Assembly (NCBI RefSeq): GCF_003113265.1
Contig: NZ_PUIV01000036.1
Coordinates: 1 to 38,074, forward strand
Origin: Methylosinus sporium
Lineage (GTDB): Bacteria; Pseudomonadota; Alphaproteobacteria; Rhizobiales; Beijerinckiaceae
Length of the DNA: 38,074 bases
Reading direction: 5' to 3'
Shown: positions 14,255 to 24,235 of the stretch, piece by piece
How positions within the stretch are numbered: the first letter of the stretch is position 1
How the letters are laid out: each line of letters begins with the position of its first letter
Position numbers and translations under genes: made by a program
The notes under the pieces: model-generated
The model's input: the letters and a program-made list of their open reading frames with translations, nothing else
Databases searched by the model: none
What the model was told of the DNA's origin: nothing

Positions 14255-17200
14255 ATGATCGAGCGTTGCATCGCCTTTTCGGTTCGTCAGCGTTGGCTCG
14301 TCGCGCTGCTGACTCTGCTCGCCTGCCTCATCGGCGTCTCATCGCTCGATCGCCTGCCGATCGACGCCGTGCCGGACATCACCAATAATCAGGTGCAGAT
14401 CAACGCCATCGCGCCGGCGCTGTCGCCGACCGAGGTCGAAAAGCAGATCACCTTCCCCATAGAGAATGCGATCGCCGGCATTCCCGGCCTCGAATATACG
14501 CGCTCGCTCTCGCGCAACGGCTTCGCGCAGGTGACAGCGGTCTTCGCCGAGAAGCTCGACATTTATTTCGCGCGCCAGCAGGTGAGCGAGCGCCTCGCCG
14601 AGGCGAAGGAGAATTTCCCCATCGGCGTCGAGGCGCGCATGGGGCCGATCGCGACGGGCCTCAGCGAAGTCTATATGTGGGCGATCCGCTATGCGCCCAA
14701 GCAGCCCGGCCGCAAATATCTCGATGGCGAGCCCGGCTGGCAGAATGACGGCTCCTATCTGACGCCGGACGGGCAGATGCTGCGCAGCGATCTCGAGCGC
14801 TCGGCCTATCTGCGCACCGTGCAGGATTGGATCGTCAAGCCGCAGCTCAAAATCGTGCCCAATGTCGCCGGCATCGATTCGCTCGGCGGCTTCGTGAAGC
14901 AGTTCGACGTGCGGCCGGATGCGATGAAGCTCTATTCGCTCGGCCTCTCCTTCGGCGATGTCGCCGCCGCGCTCGAGCGTAACAATCAGAGCCGCGGCGC
15001 CGGCTATATCGAGCGCAATGGCGAAGGCTATGTGGTGCGCAGCGGCGGCCGTCTGGAGACGATGGACGACATAGAGCGCGTCGTCGTTTCGACGCGCAAT
15101 GGCGTGCCGATCCGCGTTAGGGACATCGCCGAGGTCGGCGTCGGCCGCGAGATGCGCGTCGGCAGCGCCAGCATGGACGGCGAGGAGGTCGTCATCGGCA
15201 CGGCCTTGATGCTGATCGGCGGCAATAGCCGCGCGGTCTCCGCCGCCGTCGGCGCCAAGCTCGACTCCATTCGCGCCGCGCTGCCGCCGGGCGTCGAGGC
15301 GAAGACCATCCTCGACCGCACTGTGCTCGTCGACGCGACGATCCGCACCGTGGCCTCCAATCTCGCCGAGGGCGCGCTGCTGGTCATAGTGGTGCTGTTT
15401 CTGCTGCTCGGCAATTTCCGCGCGGCGCTGATCACGGCGCTGGTCATTCCCATCACCATGTTGCTGCTCGCCACCGGCATGGTCTATGGCCGCATCAGCG
15501 CCAATCTCATGAGCATGGGCGCGCTGGATTTCGGCCTCATCGCCGATGGCGCGGTGATCGTCGCCGAGAACAGCCTGCGTCATCTCTTCGAGCGGCGCCA
15601 TGCGCTGGGGCGCGCGCTCTCGCTCGAGGAGCGGCTGCAGACGGTCATCGCCTCCGCCGTGGAAATGATCCGCCCGACCGTCTATGGTCAGGCGATCATC
15701 ATTCTCGTCTATGTGCCTTTGCTGTCCTTTTCGGGCGTCGAAGGCAAAATGTTCCATCCCATGGCGCTGACGGTGATCTTGGCGCTCGCCAGCGCCTTCG
15801 TCCTCTCGCTCACTTTCGTTCCGGCGATGATCGCCATTCTCGTCTCCGGCCGCGTCGAGGAGAGCGAGAACAAATTCATCGCCACGCTGAAGCGCGCCTA
15901 TCTGCCGCGTTTGCAAAGCGCCATTGCGTCGCCGCGCCGGCCCATCGCCATCGGCGCGGGGGCCTTTCTGGTGGCCTTGCTGCTCGCTTCGCGGCTCGGG
16001 CAGGAGTTCATCCCGACGCTCGACGAGAAAAATCTCGCCATGCAGGCGGGCCGCATTCCGAGCGCCTCGCTCACCCAGTCGCAGGAGATGCAGAAGGACG
16101 TCGAGAACGCCATCCATCAGGCTCCCGAGGTCGCCTATGTCTTCTCCAAGACGGGAACGGCGGAGGCGGCGACCGATCCCATGCCGCCCAATCTCACCGA
16201 CACCTATATTTTCTTGAAGCCGCGCGCGGAATGGGCCAATCCCGAGCTCCCCAAGGAGGAGCTGATCCGCCGCATCGACGCGCATGTCTCCGAGCTGCCC
16301 GGCAATCTCTATGAATTCTCGCAGCCGATTCAGCTGCGCTTCAACGAACTGCTCGCCGGCGTGCGCGGCGACATAGCAGTGAAGGTGTTCGGCGAGGACT
16401 TCGACTCCATGGCCAAGGAGGCGGAGCAGATCGCCGGCCTGCTGCGCAATGTCTCCGGCGCCGAGGACGTGAAGGTCGAGCAGATCGCAGGCCTCCCCTT
16501 CCTCGAGATCAAGATCGACAAGACAGAGATCGCCCATCTCGGCCTCAGCGTCGCGGAAGTGCAGGACGTCATCGGCGCCGCCGTGGGCGGCCAGCGCGCC
16601 GGCGTCGTCTTCGAGGGCGACCGGCGCTTTCCGATCATCGTGCGGTTGAAGGACGAGTTGCGCCACGATATTCGCGCGCTCGAAAATCTTCCCGTTTCCG
16701 TGCGCGGGCACGATACGGGGAAGATGCGCACAGTGCCGCTGAAGCAGGTCGCCTCTTTCTCCTTCCATGAGGGGCCGAACCAGATTTCGCGCGAGAACGG
16801 CAAGCGCCGCGTCGTCGTCACCGCCAATGTGCGCGGGCGCGACATCGCCTCCGTCGTCGCCGATGCGCAGGAGAAAGTGAAGGCGAAGGTCACGCTCGCG
16901 CCCGGCGATTGGCTGTCCTGGGGCGGGCAGTTCGAGAATCTCGCCGCCGCGCGGCAGAAGCTCACTGTCGTCGTGCCCTTGTGCTTCTTCCTGATCTTCC
17001 TGCTGCTCTATTCGGCGCTGGGCTCGGCGCGCGACGCGCTCATCGTGTTCAGCGCCGTGCCGCTGGCGCTGTCGGGCGGCGTCGCCGCCTTGTGGCTGCG
17101 CGGAATGCCCATGTCGGTCTCCGCCGCCGTCGGCTTCATTGCGCTCTCCGGCGTCGCCGTGCTCAACGGCCTCGTCATGCGCAGCTATATTCTGCAGCTC

Positions 17201-17497
17201 GTGCAGCAGGGCCGGGCGCCGCGCGACGCCATTGTCGAAGGCGCGATGACGCGCCTGCGGCCCGTGGCGATGACGGCGCTCGTCGCCTCGCTGGGCTTTT
17301 TGCCGATGGCCTTTGCGACGGGCACGGGCGCGGAAGTGCAAAAGCCCATCGCCACGGTGGTCATAGGCGGGCTGGTCAGCGCGACCATTCTGACGCTCTT
17401 CGTGCTGCCGGCGCTCTATGCGCTGTTCGGGCGCGACGAGGCGGTCGTCGCGCCGGAAGAGGAAGTCGTCGCTGAGCCGAGAGGCGCCGACGCATGA
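14255..17497 (+). CDS. czcA: Heavy-metal RND efflux pump (CzcA/CusA family)
   Basis: A 1080-aa inner-membrane RND proton antiporter. TM1 starts the protein (QRWLVALLTLLACLIGVSSL), followed by the typical RLPIDAVPDITNNQVQINA. TM4 carries LDFGLIADGAVIVAEN, with Asp425, Asp431 and Glu438 equivalent to the proton-relay acids of CzcA and pointing to divalent cations (Zn, Co, Cd, Ni) rather than the monovalent Cu/Ag clade. Two large periplasmic loops and a second six-TM block (from ~905) give the standard duplicated fold. The stop overlaps the next gene's ATG (ATGA), so the pump and channel are coupled. Exact metal specificity is inferred from family motifs only. Confidence 0.94.
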   Translation: MIERCIAFSVRQRWLVALLTLLACLIGVSSLDRLPIDAVPDITNNQVQINAIAPALSPTEVEKQITFPIENAIAGIPGLEYTRSLSRNGFAQVTAVFAEKLDIYFARQQVSERLAEAKENFPIGVEARMGPIATGLSEVYMWAIRYAPKQPGRKYLDGEPGWQNDGSYLTPDGQMLRSDLERSAYLRTVQDWIVKPQLKIVPNVAGIDSLGGFVKQFDVRPDAMKLYSLGLSFGDVAAALERNNQSRGAGYIERNGEGYVVRSGGRLETMDDIERVVVSTRNGVPIRVRDIAEVGVGREMRVGSASMDGEEVVIGTALMLIGGNSRAVSAAVGAKLDSIRAALPPGVEAKTILDRTVLVDATIRTVASNLAEGALLVIVVLFLLLGNFRAALITALVIPITMLLLATGMVYGRISANLMSMGALDFGLIADGAVIVAENSLRHLFERRHALGRALSLEERLQTVIASAVEMIRPTVYGQAIIILVYVPLLSFSGVEGKMFHPMALTVILALASAFVLSLTFVPAMIAILVSGRVEESENKFIATLKRAYLPRLQSAIASPRRPIAIGAGAFLVALLLASRLGQEFIPTLDEKNLAMQAGRIPSASLTQSQEMQKDVENAIHQAPEVAYVFSKTGTAEAATDPMPPNLTDTYIFLKPRAEWANPELPKEELIRRIDAHVSELPGNLYEFSQPIQLRFNELLAGVRGDIAVKVFGEDFDSMAKEAEQIAGLLRNVSGAEDVKVEQIAGLPFLEIKIDKTEIAHLGLSVAEVQDVIGAAVGGQRAGVVFEGDRRFPIIVRLKDELRHDIRALENLPVSVRGHDTGKMRTVPLKQVASFSFHEGPNQISRENGKRRVVVTANVRGRDIASVVADAQEKVKAKVTLAPGDWLSWGGQFENLAAARQKLTVVVPLCFFLIFLLLYSALGSARDALIVFSAVPLALSGGVAALWLRGMPMSVSAAVGFIALSGVAVLNGLVMRSYILQLVQQGRAPRDAIVEGAMTRLRPVAMTALVASLGFLPMAFATGTGAEVQKPIATVVIGGLVSATILTLFVLPALYALFGRDEAVVAPEEEVVAEPRGADA

Positions 17498-18903
17498 GAG
17501 GCGTTTCCATCTTCGCTCTGGGGTTCGCTCTGCTGGCGCCGGCCGCCGCCTCGGGAGAAACCCTCGCCGGCGCGCTGGCGCGCGCCTATGAGCTCAATCC
17601 GACGCTCAATTCCGCGCGCGCCGGCCAGCGCGCCAATGACGAGAATGTGCCGCGCGCGCTCTCGCAATTTCGCCCCAGCGTGCGGACCGACGCCTTTCTC
17701 GGCGTCGAGCGGCGCCGCTCGGTGCAGAAATCCTTCGAATACGACAATGGCAACCGCCTCGAGCCATTGTGGGTCGAGAGCATTCAGAACAATCGCGGCG
17801 GCCCGCCGCGCTCGGCCGTGCTCAGCGTCGAGCAGCCTTTGTTCGACGGCTTTCGCACGAAAAATTCCGCGCTCGCCGCGCAGAGCAATGTCCATGCGGG
17901 GCGCGAGCGGCTGCGGCTGATCGAGCAGCGTCTGCTGTTCGAGGCCGTCTCGGTCTATATGAATGTCTCGCGCGACACGGCGGCGCTACGGCTGCAGCAA
18001 AATCATGTCGCCGTGCTCGAAGAGCAATTGCGCCAGACCAAGGAGCGCTATGCGGCCGGCGAGATCACGCCGACCGACATAGCGCAGGCCGAGGCGCGCC
18101 TTTCCGCTGGCCGCTCGCAGGCGGCGATGGCGCGCGCCGAGCTCGACGCCAGCCTCGCGCGCTATGCGCAGGTCACGGGCGTGGAGGCGCGGCGCCTCGC
18201 GCCGGGCGAGCCCGTCGATCGCCTGCTGCCGAAAACGCGCGAAGCCGCCGAGCGCGTCGCGCTCACGGAGCATCCGGTGGTGCGCGCCGCGCAGCATGAC
18301 GCCGAGGCCGCCGATCTCGACATAAGAGTGATCGAGAGCGATTTTCTGCCCAGCCTCTCCATGGTCGGCAAGGTCTACACGGAGTCCGACATAGACGGCC
18401 GCGGCAATCGCGCCCTCGGCGCGCAATTGCTCGGCAAACTGTCGGTGCCGATCTATTCCGGCGGCGGGACGTCGGCTCGGCTGCGCCAGGCGAAAGAGAC
18501 GGCGGGACAGAAGAAATTCGACGTCGACGCCGCGCGCGCCGAGTTGATGGCGCTGATCCGCGCCAATTGGGGAGGGCTGCAGGCGGCCAAAGCGCAGATC
18601 GGCGCCGCCAGCGCGCAGATCGCCGCCGCCGAGCGCGCGCTCGCGGGCGTGCGCGAGGAGGCCAAGGCCGGCAAACGCACCACGCTGGAGATTTTGAACG
18701 CGCAGCAGGAGCTGCTCGGCGCGCGGCTGGCGCTGGTCGTCGCGCAGCGTGACCGCGTCGTCGCCTCCTACGCCGTGCTGGCGGCGATGGGCCGATTGTC
18801 GGCGCAGCAGCTCGGCCTTTCCGTCGCGGCCTATGACGCATCCGCGCATTTCGAGGCGGTCAAAGACTCTTGGGGCGGAATCGAAACGCCCGGCGGCCGC
18901 TGA
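17494..18903 (+). CDS. TolC-family outer membrane channel
   Basis: A 469-aa outer membrane efflux protein with signal peptide ending AAASG|E and two long helical/strand repeats. Visible features are ETLAGALARAYELNPTLNSARAGQRA, the strand SVEQPLFDGFRTKNS, the coiled-coil LEEQLRQTKERYAAGEITPTDIAQAEARLS, and the second repeat SVPIYSGGGTSARLRQAKETAGQ with AGKRTTLEILNAQQELLGARL. The duplicated QPLFDG/VPIYSGG strands and the ~470-aa length match TolC of type I secretion and AcrAB systems more than CzcC/CusC lipoproteins; no lipobox Cys is present. It completes the metal efflux operon, with a 4-base ATGA overlap with the pump. Confidence 0.92.
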   Translation: MRGVSIFALGFALLAPAAASGETLAGALARAYELNPTLNSARAGQRANDENVPRALSQFRPSVRTDAFLGVERRRSVQKSFEYDNGNRLEPLWVESIQNNRGGPPRSAVLSVEQPLFDGFRTKNSALAAQSNVHAGRERLRLIEQRLLFEAVSVYMNVSRDTAALRLQQNHVAVLEEQLRQTKERYAAGEITPTDIAQAEARLSAGRSQAAMARAELDASLARYAQVTGVEARRLAPGEPVDRLLPKTREAAERVALTEHPVVRAAQHDAEAADLDIRVIESDFLPSLSMVGKVYTESDIDGRGNRALGAQLLGKLSVPIYSGGGTSARLRQAKETAGQKKFDVDAARAELMALIRANWGGLQAAKAQIGAASAQIAAAERALAGVREEAKAGKRTTLEILNAQQELLGARLALVVAQRDRVVASYAVLAAMGRLSAQQLGLSVAAYDASAHFEAVKDSWGGIETPGGR

Positions 18904-18920
18904 GCGACGCCGGGCGTTTT
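18884..18920 (+). terminator. Terminator at the end of the efflux operon
   Basis: AAACGCCCGGCG (18884-18895) pairs with CGCCGGGCGTTTT (18908-18920). The TGA stop of the TolC gene lies in the loop. The four-T tail and the A-run on the other side let it serve both this operon and the convergent protease gene. Confidence 0.8.
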
Positions 18921-18969
18921 GAATGCGCGGCCTGGACCGCGAGCCTCGAGGCCCGCAAATCCCTTCCCG

Positions 18970-19914
18970 TCAGTCGCGGCCGGCGGAGCGGCGCTGATCG
19001 CGCTCCGCAGCGGCCTTGTCGCCGGCGGGCGCCGCGCTCGCGGTGGCGGGGGGCGCGTCCTGTCCGGCGGCGGCCAGCACGGCCTGGCGGAACACGCCTT
19101 CCACCGAGACGACGAAATTGTAATTCGTCGTCGAATAGGGCCCGACATGGGACGGATCATTGCTGCGCCAGCCGACGAGAATGGCGCCGAGATCGGCGTG
19201 CCGCTCGCCCGCGAGAACCGCGCCGCCCGATGCGCCGTCGCCGGTGCCGCAATCGAAGGCGAATTCGCGCGCGCCGCCCTTGAGCTGATTGGTCTGCGCG
19301 CGCAGGCGGCAGGACTCGAAGGACATGGTCTCGGCGTCGCGCCAATCGGAATGGCCGCGCGAGACGAATTCCACCGTCTGCTCCACGGCGATCTGATCGG
19401 CGAGACCATAGGGCTTCACATCGTCGAGCGGCTGCGTGAGCCGGGCCACCGCCCAGTCGTTGATCGCCTTGACCGCATAGGGCTTGGCGGAGCCGGCGAC
19501 GATGGACGTCATGTCGATCGCGATGCGGCGCTTCTTGCCCTCGACCTCGGTGACGAACTGGCAGCTGCGCGCGCGCTTGGCGCCGCGCTCGTCGTAGAAG
19601 ACATGCGCCGCAGTAGTGATGACATTATTGGCGAGGGTGAGCTGCCCGGCGCCATGCGCGCGACCGCATTGGATGAGTCCAGAAGCGGCGTGCGACTGCT
19701 TCAGCGCGCCGGCGTCGAGCTTTTGACGCGCGGCGTATTGGTCGGCGTTGGCGCGGCGCTCGGAGCCGAGCACCAGCACTTTCGTCGGTTCCAGCCGCGC
19801 GGCGGCGGAGAATTTCACCTGCTGGGTGACGCCGGCTTCCGCGGTGGAGGAGGATAGTGGCGCAGCCGCCAAGCAAAGGGCGGCCGCGAAAAGACGATAT
19901 TCGACGTTCTTCAT
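18970..19914 (-). CDS. Secreted trypsin-like serine protease (S1 fold)
   Basis: A 314-aa exported protein with a signal peptide ending near TAEA|G. The chymotrypsin triad is complete: His104 in ITTAAHVF, Asp153 in INDWAVARL and Ser229 in GDGASGGAVL (the GxSGG box). Cys pairs (C83/C118 and C202/C222) could form disulfides. There is no PDZ domain, so it is not DegP-like. The last ~45 residues are Ala/Pro-rich then charged, a linker-like tail. SD AGAGGA stands before the ATG. It is convergent with the efflux operon. The substrate is unknown; a periplasmic or extracellular role is inferred from the signal peptide. Confidence 0.87.
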   Translation of the reverse strand: MKNVEYRLFAAALCLAAAPLSSSTAEAGVTQQVKFSAAARLEPTKVLVLGSERRANADQYAARQKLDAGALKQSHAASGLIQCGRAHGAGQLTLANNVITTAAHVFYDERGAKRARSCQFVTEVEGKKRRIAIDMTSIVAGSAKPYAVKAINDWAVARLTQPLDDVKPYGLADQIAVEQTVEFVSRGHSDWRDAETMSFESCRLRAQTNQLKGGAREFAFDCGTGDGASGGAVLAGERHADLGAILVGWRSNDPSHVGPYSTTNYNFVVSVEGVFRQAVLAAAGQDAPPATASAAPAGDKAAAERDQRRSAGRD

Positions 19915-20133
19915 CGCGTCCTCTTGTCTCGTTCGTGACTAGGACTATGCGAGGGCATTGCGGTTCACAAGCTTGGCAGTAAGCAAAAACACGGACTTCG
20001 CCGGAATACCTTCGAAGCGTCACAGAGTCGCCATGCAGCGACACGGCCGCCGCGAAATTGCCGCCGTCTGCGGCGCGCGACAAGGGCGGCTGCTTGCGCT
20101 ATTCACATCGAGACCGGGCCGAGGAGCGCTGCA

Positions 20134-20826
20134 ATGCGAGCGAGGATGAGACGAGCGGCTTTCGCGGGGCTCGCTTTGCTGTCGGCGGCGCCGGCATTGG
20201 CGCGCGCGCCCTGGCCGGATGATTTTGTCGGCCGTCTCGAGGCGCTGGCGCTGGTCGAGACGCTGAACGCCGAACTGCTCGCCGGGCGCAGCGCGACATT
20301 GGTGCTGGAGAAATGGTGCGCCGACCATCGCATGGCCGCGGAGCCGAAGATCGTCGCGCGCGTCGCGCCGGGCGCCGTCGCCGAGCCGAGCGCCGAGCAG
20401 CGCGAGCGCTTGGCCGTCGGCGCGCAGGAGCCCGTGAAATATCGCCGCGTGGCGCTGCGCTGCGGCGAGCATACGCTTTCGGAAGCCGATAATTGGTATG
20501 TGCCGTCGCGGCTGACGCCGGAGATGAATCGCGCGCTCGAGACGAGCGACGCGCCTTTCGGCAAGGTGATCGCGCCGCTGCGTCCTTTCCGCCGCACATT
20601 CTCGGCGGAGATGCGATGGTCGCCGCTGCCCGCGGGCTGGGAGGGCGAGACGCGCGAGGCGATCATGCGTGCGCGGCTGAAGAAGGCGGACCTCGATCCG
20701 CCTCGAGCGCTGTTCGAGCATCGCGCCATCGTGCATGGCGGCGATGGCAAGCCGATCTCGGAAGTGCGCGAGACTTACACGAACGAGCTGCTGGATTTCG
20801 ACGCTGCGGCCGTGCGGGAGCGGTGA
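20134..20826 (+). CDS. Exported protein resembling the chorismate lyase (UbiC/UTRA) fold
   Basis: A 230-aa protein with a signal peptide (AFAGLALLSAAPALA|RA). I do not recognise a named family with certainty. The pattern VKYRRVALRCG...ADNWYVPSRLTPEM...APFGKVIAPLRPFRRTF...FEHRAIVHGGDGKPISEVRETYTNELLDF resembles UbiC/UTRA proteins: Arg104/105 at the position of the chorismate-binding Arg, the P-x-x-L strand turn, the GK motif and a late Glu (210/213) like the UbiC catalytic Glu. Such a fold with a signal peptide is odd because UbiC acts in the cytoplasm. AGGAG lies 7 bases before the ATG. Its stop is 7 bases from that of convergent ruvB. Confidence 0.6.
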   Translation: MRARMRRAAFAGLALLSAAPALARAPWPDDFVGRLEALALVETLNAELLAGRSATLVLEKWCADHRMAAEPKIVARVAPGAVAEPSAEQRERLAVGAQEPVKYRRVALRCGEHTLSEADNWYVPSRLTPEMNRALETSDAPFGKVIAPLRPFRRTFSAEMRWSPLPAGWEGETREAIMRARLKKADLDPPRALFEHRAIVHGGDGKPISEVRETYTNELLDFDAAAVRER

Positions 20827-20833
20827 GCCCGCT

Positions 20834-21877
<1,044 letters not shown>

Positions 21878-21944
21878 AGCATCGGGCTCCGGGCGTTTCA
21901 GGGACGGCGAGAGCTTTATACCGCGAGCAGGGGATTCGGAACGC

Positions 21945-22742
21945 CTATCCTGGGCTGGCCGCCGATCCGGCCAGCAGGCCGCCGTCGATGTTCAGCTCGG
22001 CTCCGGTGACATAGGTCGCCTCGTCCGAGGCCAGCAGCACGGCGAGCGCCGCGACTTCCTCCGGCCGTCCGAACCGGCGCTGGGGCGTGTCGCGAACGAA
22101 GGCCGCCATGCGGGCCTCGCGATCGGGACCGCTTCCGAGCATGGGCTCCCACATCGGCGTCAGTATCGCGGCCGGATGGATCGAGTTGCAGCGGATCGCG
22201 AGGCCCTGCGCGGCGCACCATAGAGCGACGGTCTTGGTATGGTTGCGCACCGCCGCCTTGGAGGAGGCGTAAGCGGCGGCGCCCGCAATGCCGACGAGGC
22301 CCGATCGCGAGGATATGTTGATGATCGATCCGGTCCCCGCCGGCCGCATCGCGCGGATCGCATGTTTGCAGCCGAGAAACACGCCGTCGAGATTCGTCTC
22401 ATGCACGGCGCGCCAATCCTCGAGGCGCGCATTTTCCGGGTCATGGGCGGCGGCGCCGGCTTCGAAGCCGGTGATCCCCGCATTATTGACGACGACGTCC
22501 AGCCGACCGCGCTCGGAGAGCGCGAGAGCGACGACCTCGCGCCAATCGGCTTCCTCCCGCACGTCGAGACTTGCGTAAGCGGCGCCTTCGCCGAGCGCGG
22601 CGGCCGTCGCGCGTCCGTTGTCGTCGTCGATATCGGTCAGATAAACGAAGGCGCCTTCGTCGACGAAGGCCCGGGCGATCGCCGCGCCGATGCCTCGCGC
22701 CGCGCCGGTCACGAGCGTTACTTTCTCTTTCAGCCGCGTCAT
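21945..22742 (-). CDS. Short-chain dehydrogenase/reductase
   Basis: A 265-aa classical SDR. The cofactor motif TGAARGIG (13-20) and the acidic LTDID at the end of strand 2 indicate NAD(H) preference. NNAGITG, the catalytic Ser in INISSRSG and the YASSK Tyr-Lys pair are all present, and the C terminus has the usual [12 protein letters not shown]. The substrate cannot be deduced; relatives act on steroids, sugars, alcohols and acyl carriers. It lies upstream of ruvB on the same strand with no functional link apparent, and is divergent from the Uma2 gene across 62 bases. Confidence 0.9.
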   Translation of the reverse strand: MTRLKEKVTLVTGAARGIGAAIARAFVDEGAFVYLTDIDDDNGRATAAALGEGAAYASLDVREEADWREVVALALSERGRLDVVVNNAGITGFEAGAAAHDPENARLEDWRAVHETNLDGVFLGCKHAIRAMRPAGTGSIINISSRSGLVGIAGAAAYASSKAAVRNHTKTVALWCAAQGLAIRCNSIHPAAILTPMWEPMLGSGPDREARMAAFVRDTPQRRFGRPEEVAALAVLLASDEATYVTGAELNIDGGLLAGSAASPG

Positions 22743-22804
22743 TCGGCGTTCCCGGTTTCAGCGGAATGGGGCGTTATGTTAGAGTGCCGCCAGGAGCCGA
22801 GACC

Positions 22805-23389
22805 ATGAGCCGCCCCTCGTCGCAATACGAGTATATGTCCCTCGATGATTTCGAGGAACTGCTCGCCGACAAGCCTGCGAATGAAAAGTGGGAGCTGATC
22901 GGCGGCCGCGTCGTGCGCATGATGGTGGGCGCGCGATGGGAGCATCATTTCATCGCCCGAAATCTGGCGTTCGGCCTGATGCAGCGTCTTCGCGCGAAGG
23001 GCTCGTCCTGTCAGGTTTTTCAGGAAACCTTCTTCTTGAAGGAGAAGGCGATCGATTCGGCGATGCTGCCGGATGTCATGGTCCATCGCGGCGCGATGGA
23101 GCCGGGGGCGACGTCGCTGAACGATCCGACCGTCCTCGTCGAGGTCATGTCCGAGGGCAGCAAGGCGCGCGACCGTTTCGAGAAATGGGCCGTCTATCAG
23201 AAGCTGCCGAGCTTGCGTCATTATGTGCTGGTCGAGCGCGACCGGGCGCATATAGAGACCTTCGATCGGGCGGGCGCGGATTGGGTCGGCGTGCAGATTC
23301 TCGACGGGCTCGAGGCGGAGCTGAATTTGCCGGCGATCGGCGTGAGCGTGCCGCTCGCGGAAATCTATCGGGATGTGATCACGGACTGA
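22805..23389 (+). CDS. Uma2 family (DUF820) putative endonuclease
   Basis: A 194-aa protein with the Uma2/DUF820 restriction-endonuclease-like fold. It shows YMSLDDFEELLADKPANEKWELIGGRVVRM near the start, the PD motif in MLPDVMVHRG, VLVEVMSEGSKARDRFEKWAVYQKLPSLRHYVLVERD (the E-x-K-like S.....DR..K..Y pattern), which together supply the PD-(D/E)xK catalytic acids. Uma2 proteins are abundant, often in multicopy, and of uncertain function. AGGAG precedes the ATG. Convergent with the BTLCP gene with only three bases between stops. Confidence 0.87.
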   Translation: MSRPSSQYEYMSLDDFEELLADKPANEKWELIGGRVVRMMVGARWEHHFIARNLAFGLMQRLRAKGSSCQVFQETFFLKEKAIDSAMLPDVMVHRGAMEPGATSLNDPTVLVEVMSEGSKARDRFEKWAVYQKLPSLRHYVLVERDRAHIETFDRAGADWVGVQILDGLEAELNLPAIGVSVPLAEIYRDVITD

Positions 23390-23392
23390 GCC

Positions 23393-24076
23393 TCAACGCG
23401 CGCCCACGCGCCGACGCGGTTCGATCGTCACCCACACATTCGGGTCTTCCTGCGACTGGCGCTTGACGAAGCGATAGACGGTCACGTCCCAGGGCTTCAC
23501 CTCGTCGGTGAGATTGTCGAGGATGAAATCGCCGCGGCTGGTGCGCGCAGTCAGAATGGCGTGGCCCTGGTCGTTCTTGTCGCGCACGATCGTCATCAGC
23601 AGAGCCTGGCGCGGAAAGCCCATCTCCATCAGCAGCCGGCGCTTTTCCAGCGCATAGATTTTGCAGTCGCCCTTGCCGTCGACGGGATAGTCCCAATGAT
23701 CGGCGATCGTGCCCCAATGCTCGAGGTTCGAAAGCGGCTCGATCGCGGCGTTCACCGCGCGATTGATCTCGTTCAGCCGCGCCCAGGCCTCGCGCGAGAG
23801 CTCTATGTCCGCGGCGGGGAGGATCGATTGGCGGCATTCCTGCGGCTGGCGGCCGCAAAAATCCATCCAGCCATAGGGAATGGAGGTCGGCTCGCCGGTG
23901 ACGACGAAGCTCGCGCGCGGAATCTCGGGCCCGGCGACGGAGCCGTGGAATTCCGCTCTCGCGGCGGAGCCGCCGAAGAGGACGAGCGCCAAAGAGACGC
24001 GCAAAGAGACACGAGCGAGAAAATCTGCCACGCCGACCCCCGAACCGCCCGGCGAGGAGGTGGGACGCCTCGCCAT
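23393..24076 (-). CDS. Bacterial transglutaminase-like cysteine protease (BTLCP)
   Basis: A 227-aa exported protein of the BTLCP family (DUF920). The catalytic Cys138 is in GKGDCKIYALEKRRLL, His172 in QGHAILTART and Asp187 in GDFILDN, the papain-like order. In relatives such as LapG, this fold cleaves surface adhesins in the periplasm; no lapD partner or adhesin is in this window. A hydrophobic signal segment (ARVSLRVSLALVLFGGSAARA) lies at 21-41. A GTG at 24031 would shorten the long basic N terminus to a normal signal peptide and may be the real start. Divergent from the oxalate decarboxylase. Confidence 0.88.
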   Translation of the reverse strand: MARRPTSSPGGSGVGVADFLARVSLRVSLALVLFGGSAARAEFHGSVAGPEIPRASFVVTGEPTSIPYGWMDFCGRQPQECRQSILPAADIELSREAWARLNEINRAVNAAIEPLSNLEHWGTIADHWDYPVDGKGDCKIYALEKRRLLMEMGFPRQALLMTIVRDKNDQGHAILTARTSRGDFILDNLTDEVKPWDVTVYRFVKRQSQEDPNVWVTIEPRRRVGAR

Positions 24077-24235
24077 CGGAGCCGAGAATGCGCGCGGCTC
24101 TTTTGCCCGCCCGCCAATTCGAATGCTCGGATTTTATCGATCGCGCGCTTTTTCGCGGCGACGTTGACCCTGGCCCCGCCGGCGCAATCTGAGAGGCGCA
24201 GCCGCCTTCCCTCGCTTCAGCGGAGAAAGACCCAG

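Noticed and set aside
14339-17341. A 1000-codon open frame on the minus strand
   Set aside because: It is the antisense of the czcA-type pump gene; the translation is low-complexity Arg/His/Asp-rich sequence without any domain, as expected from the opposite strand of GC-rich coding DNA.
19915-20133. Short open frames in the gap between the protease and the UbiC-like gene
   Set aside because: No start signal or domain; the interval contains upstream regions of two divergent genes and I see nothing else in it.
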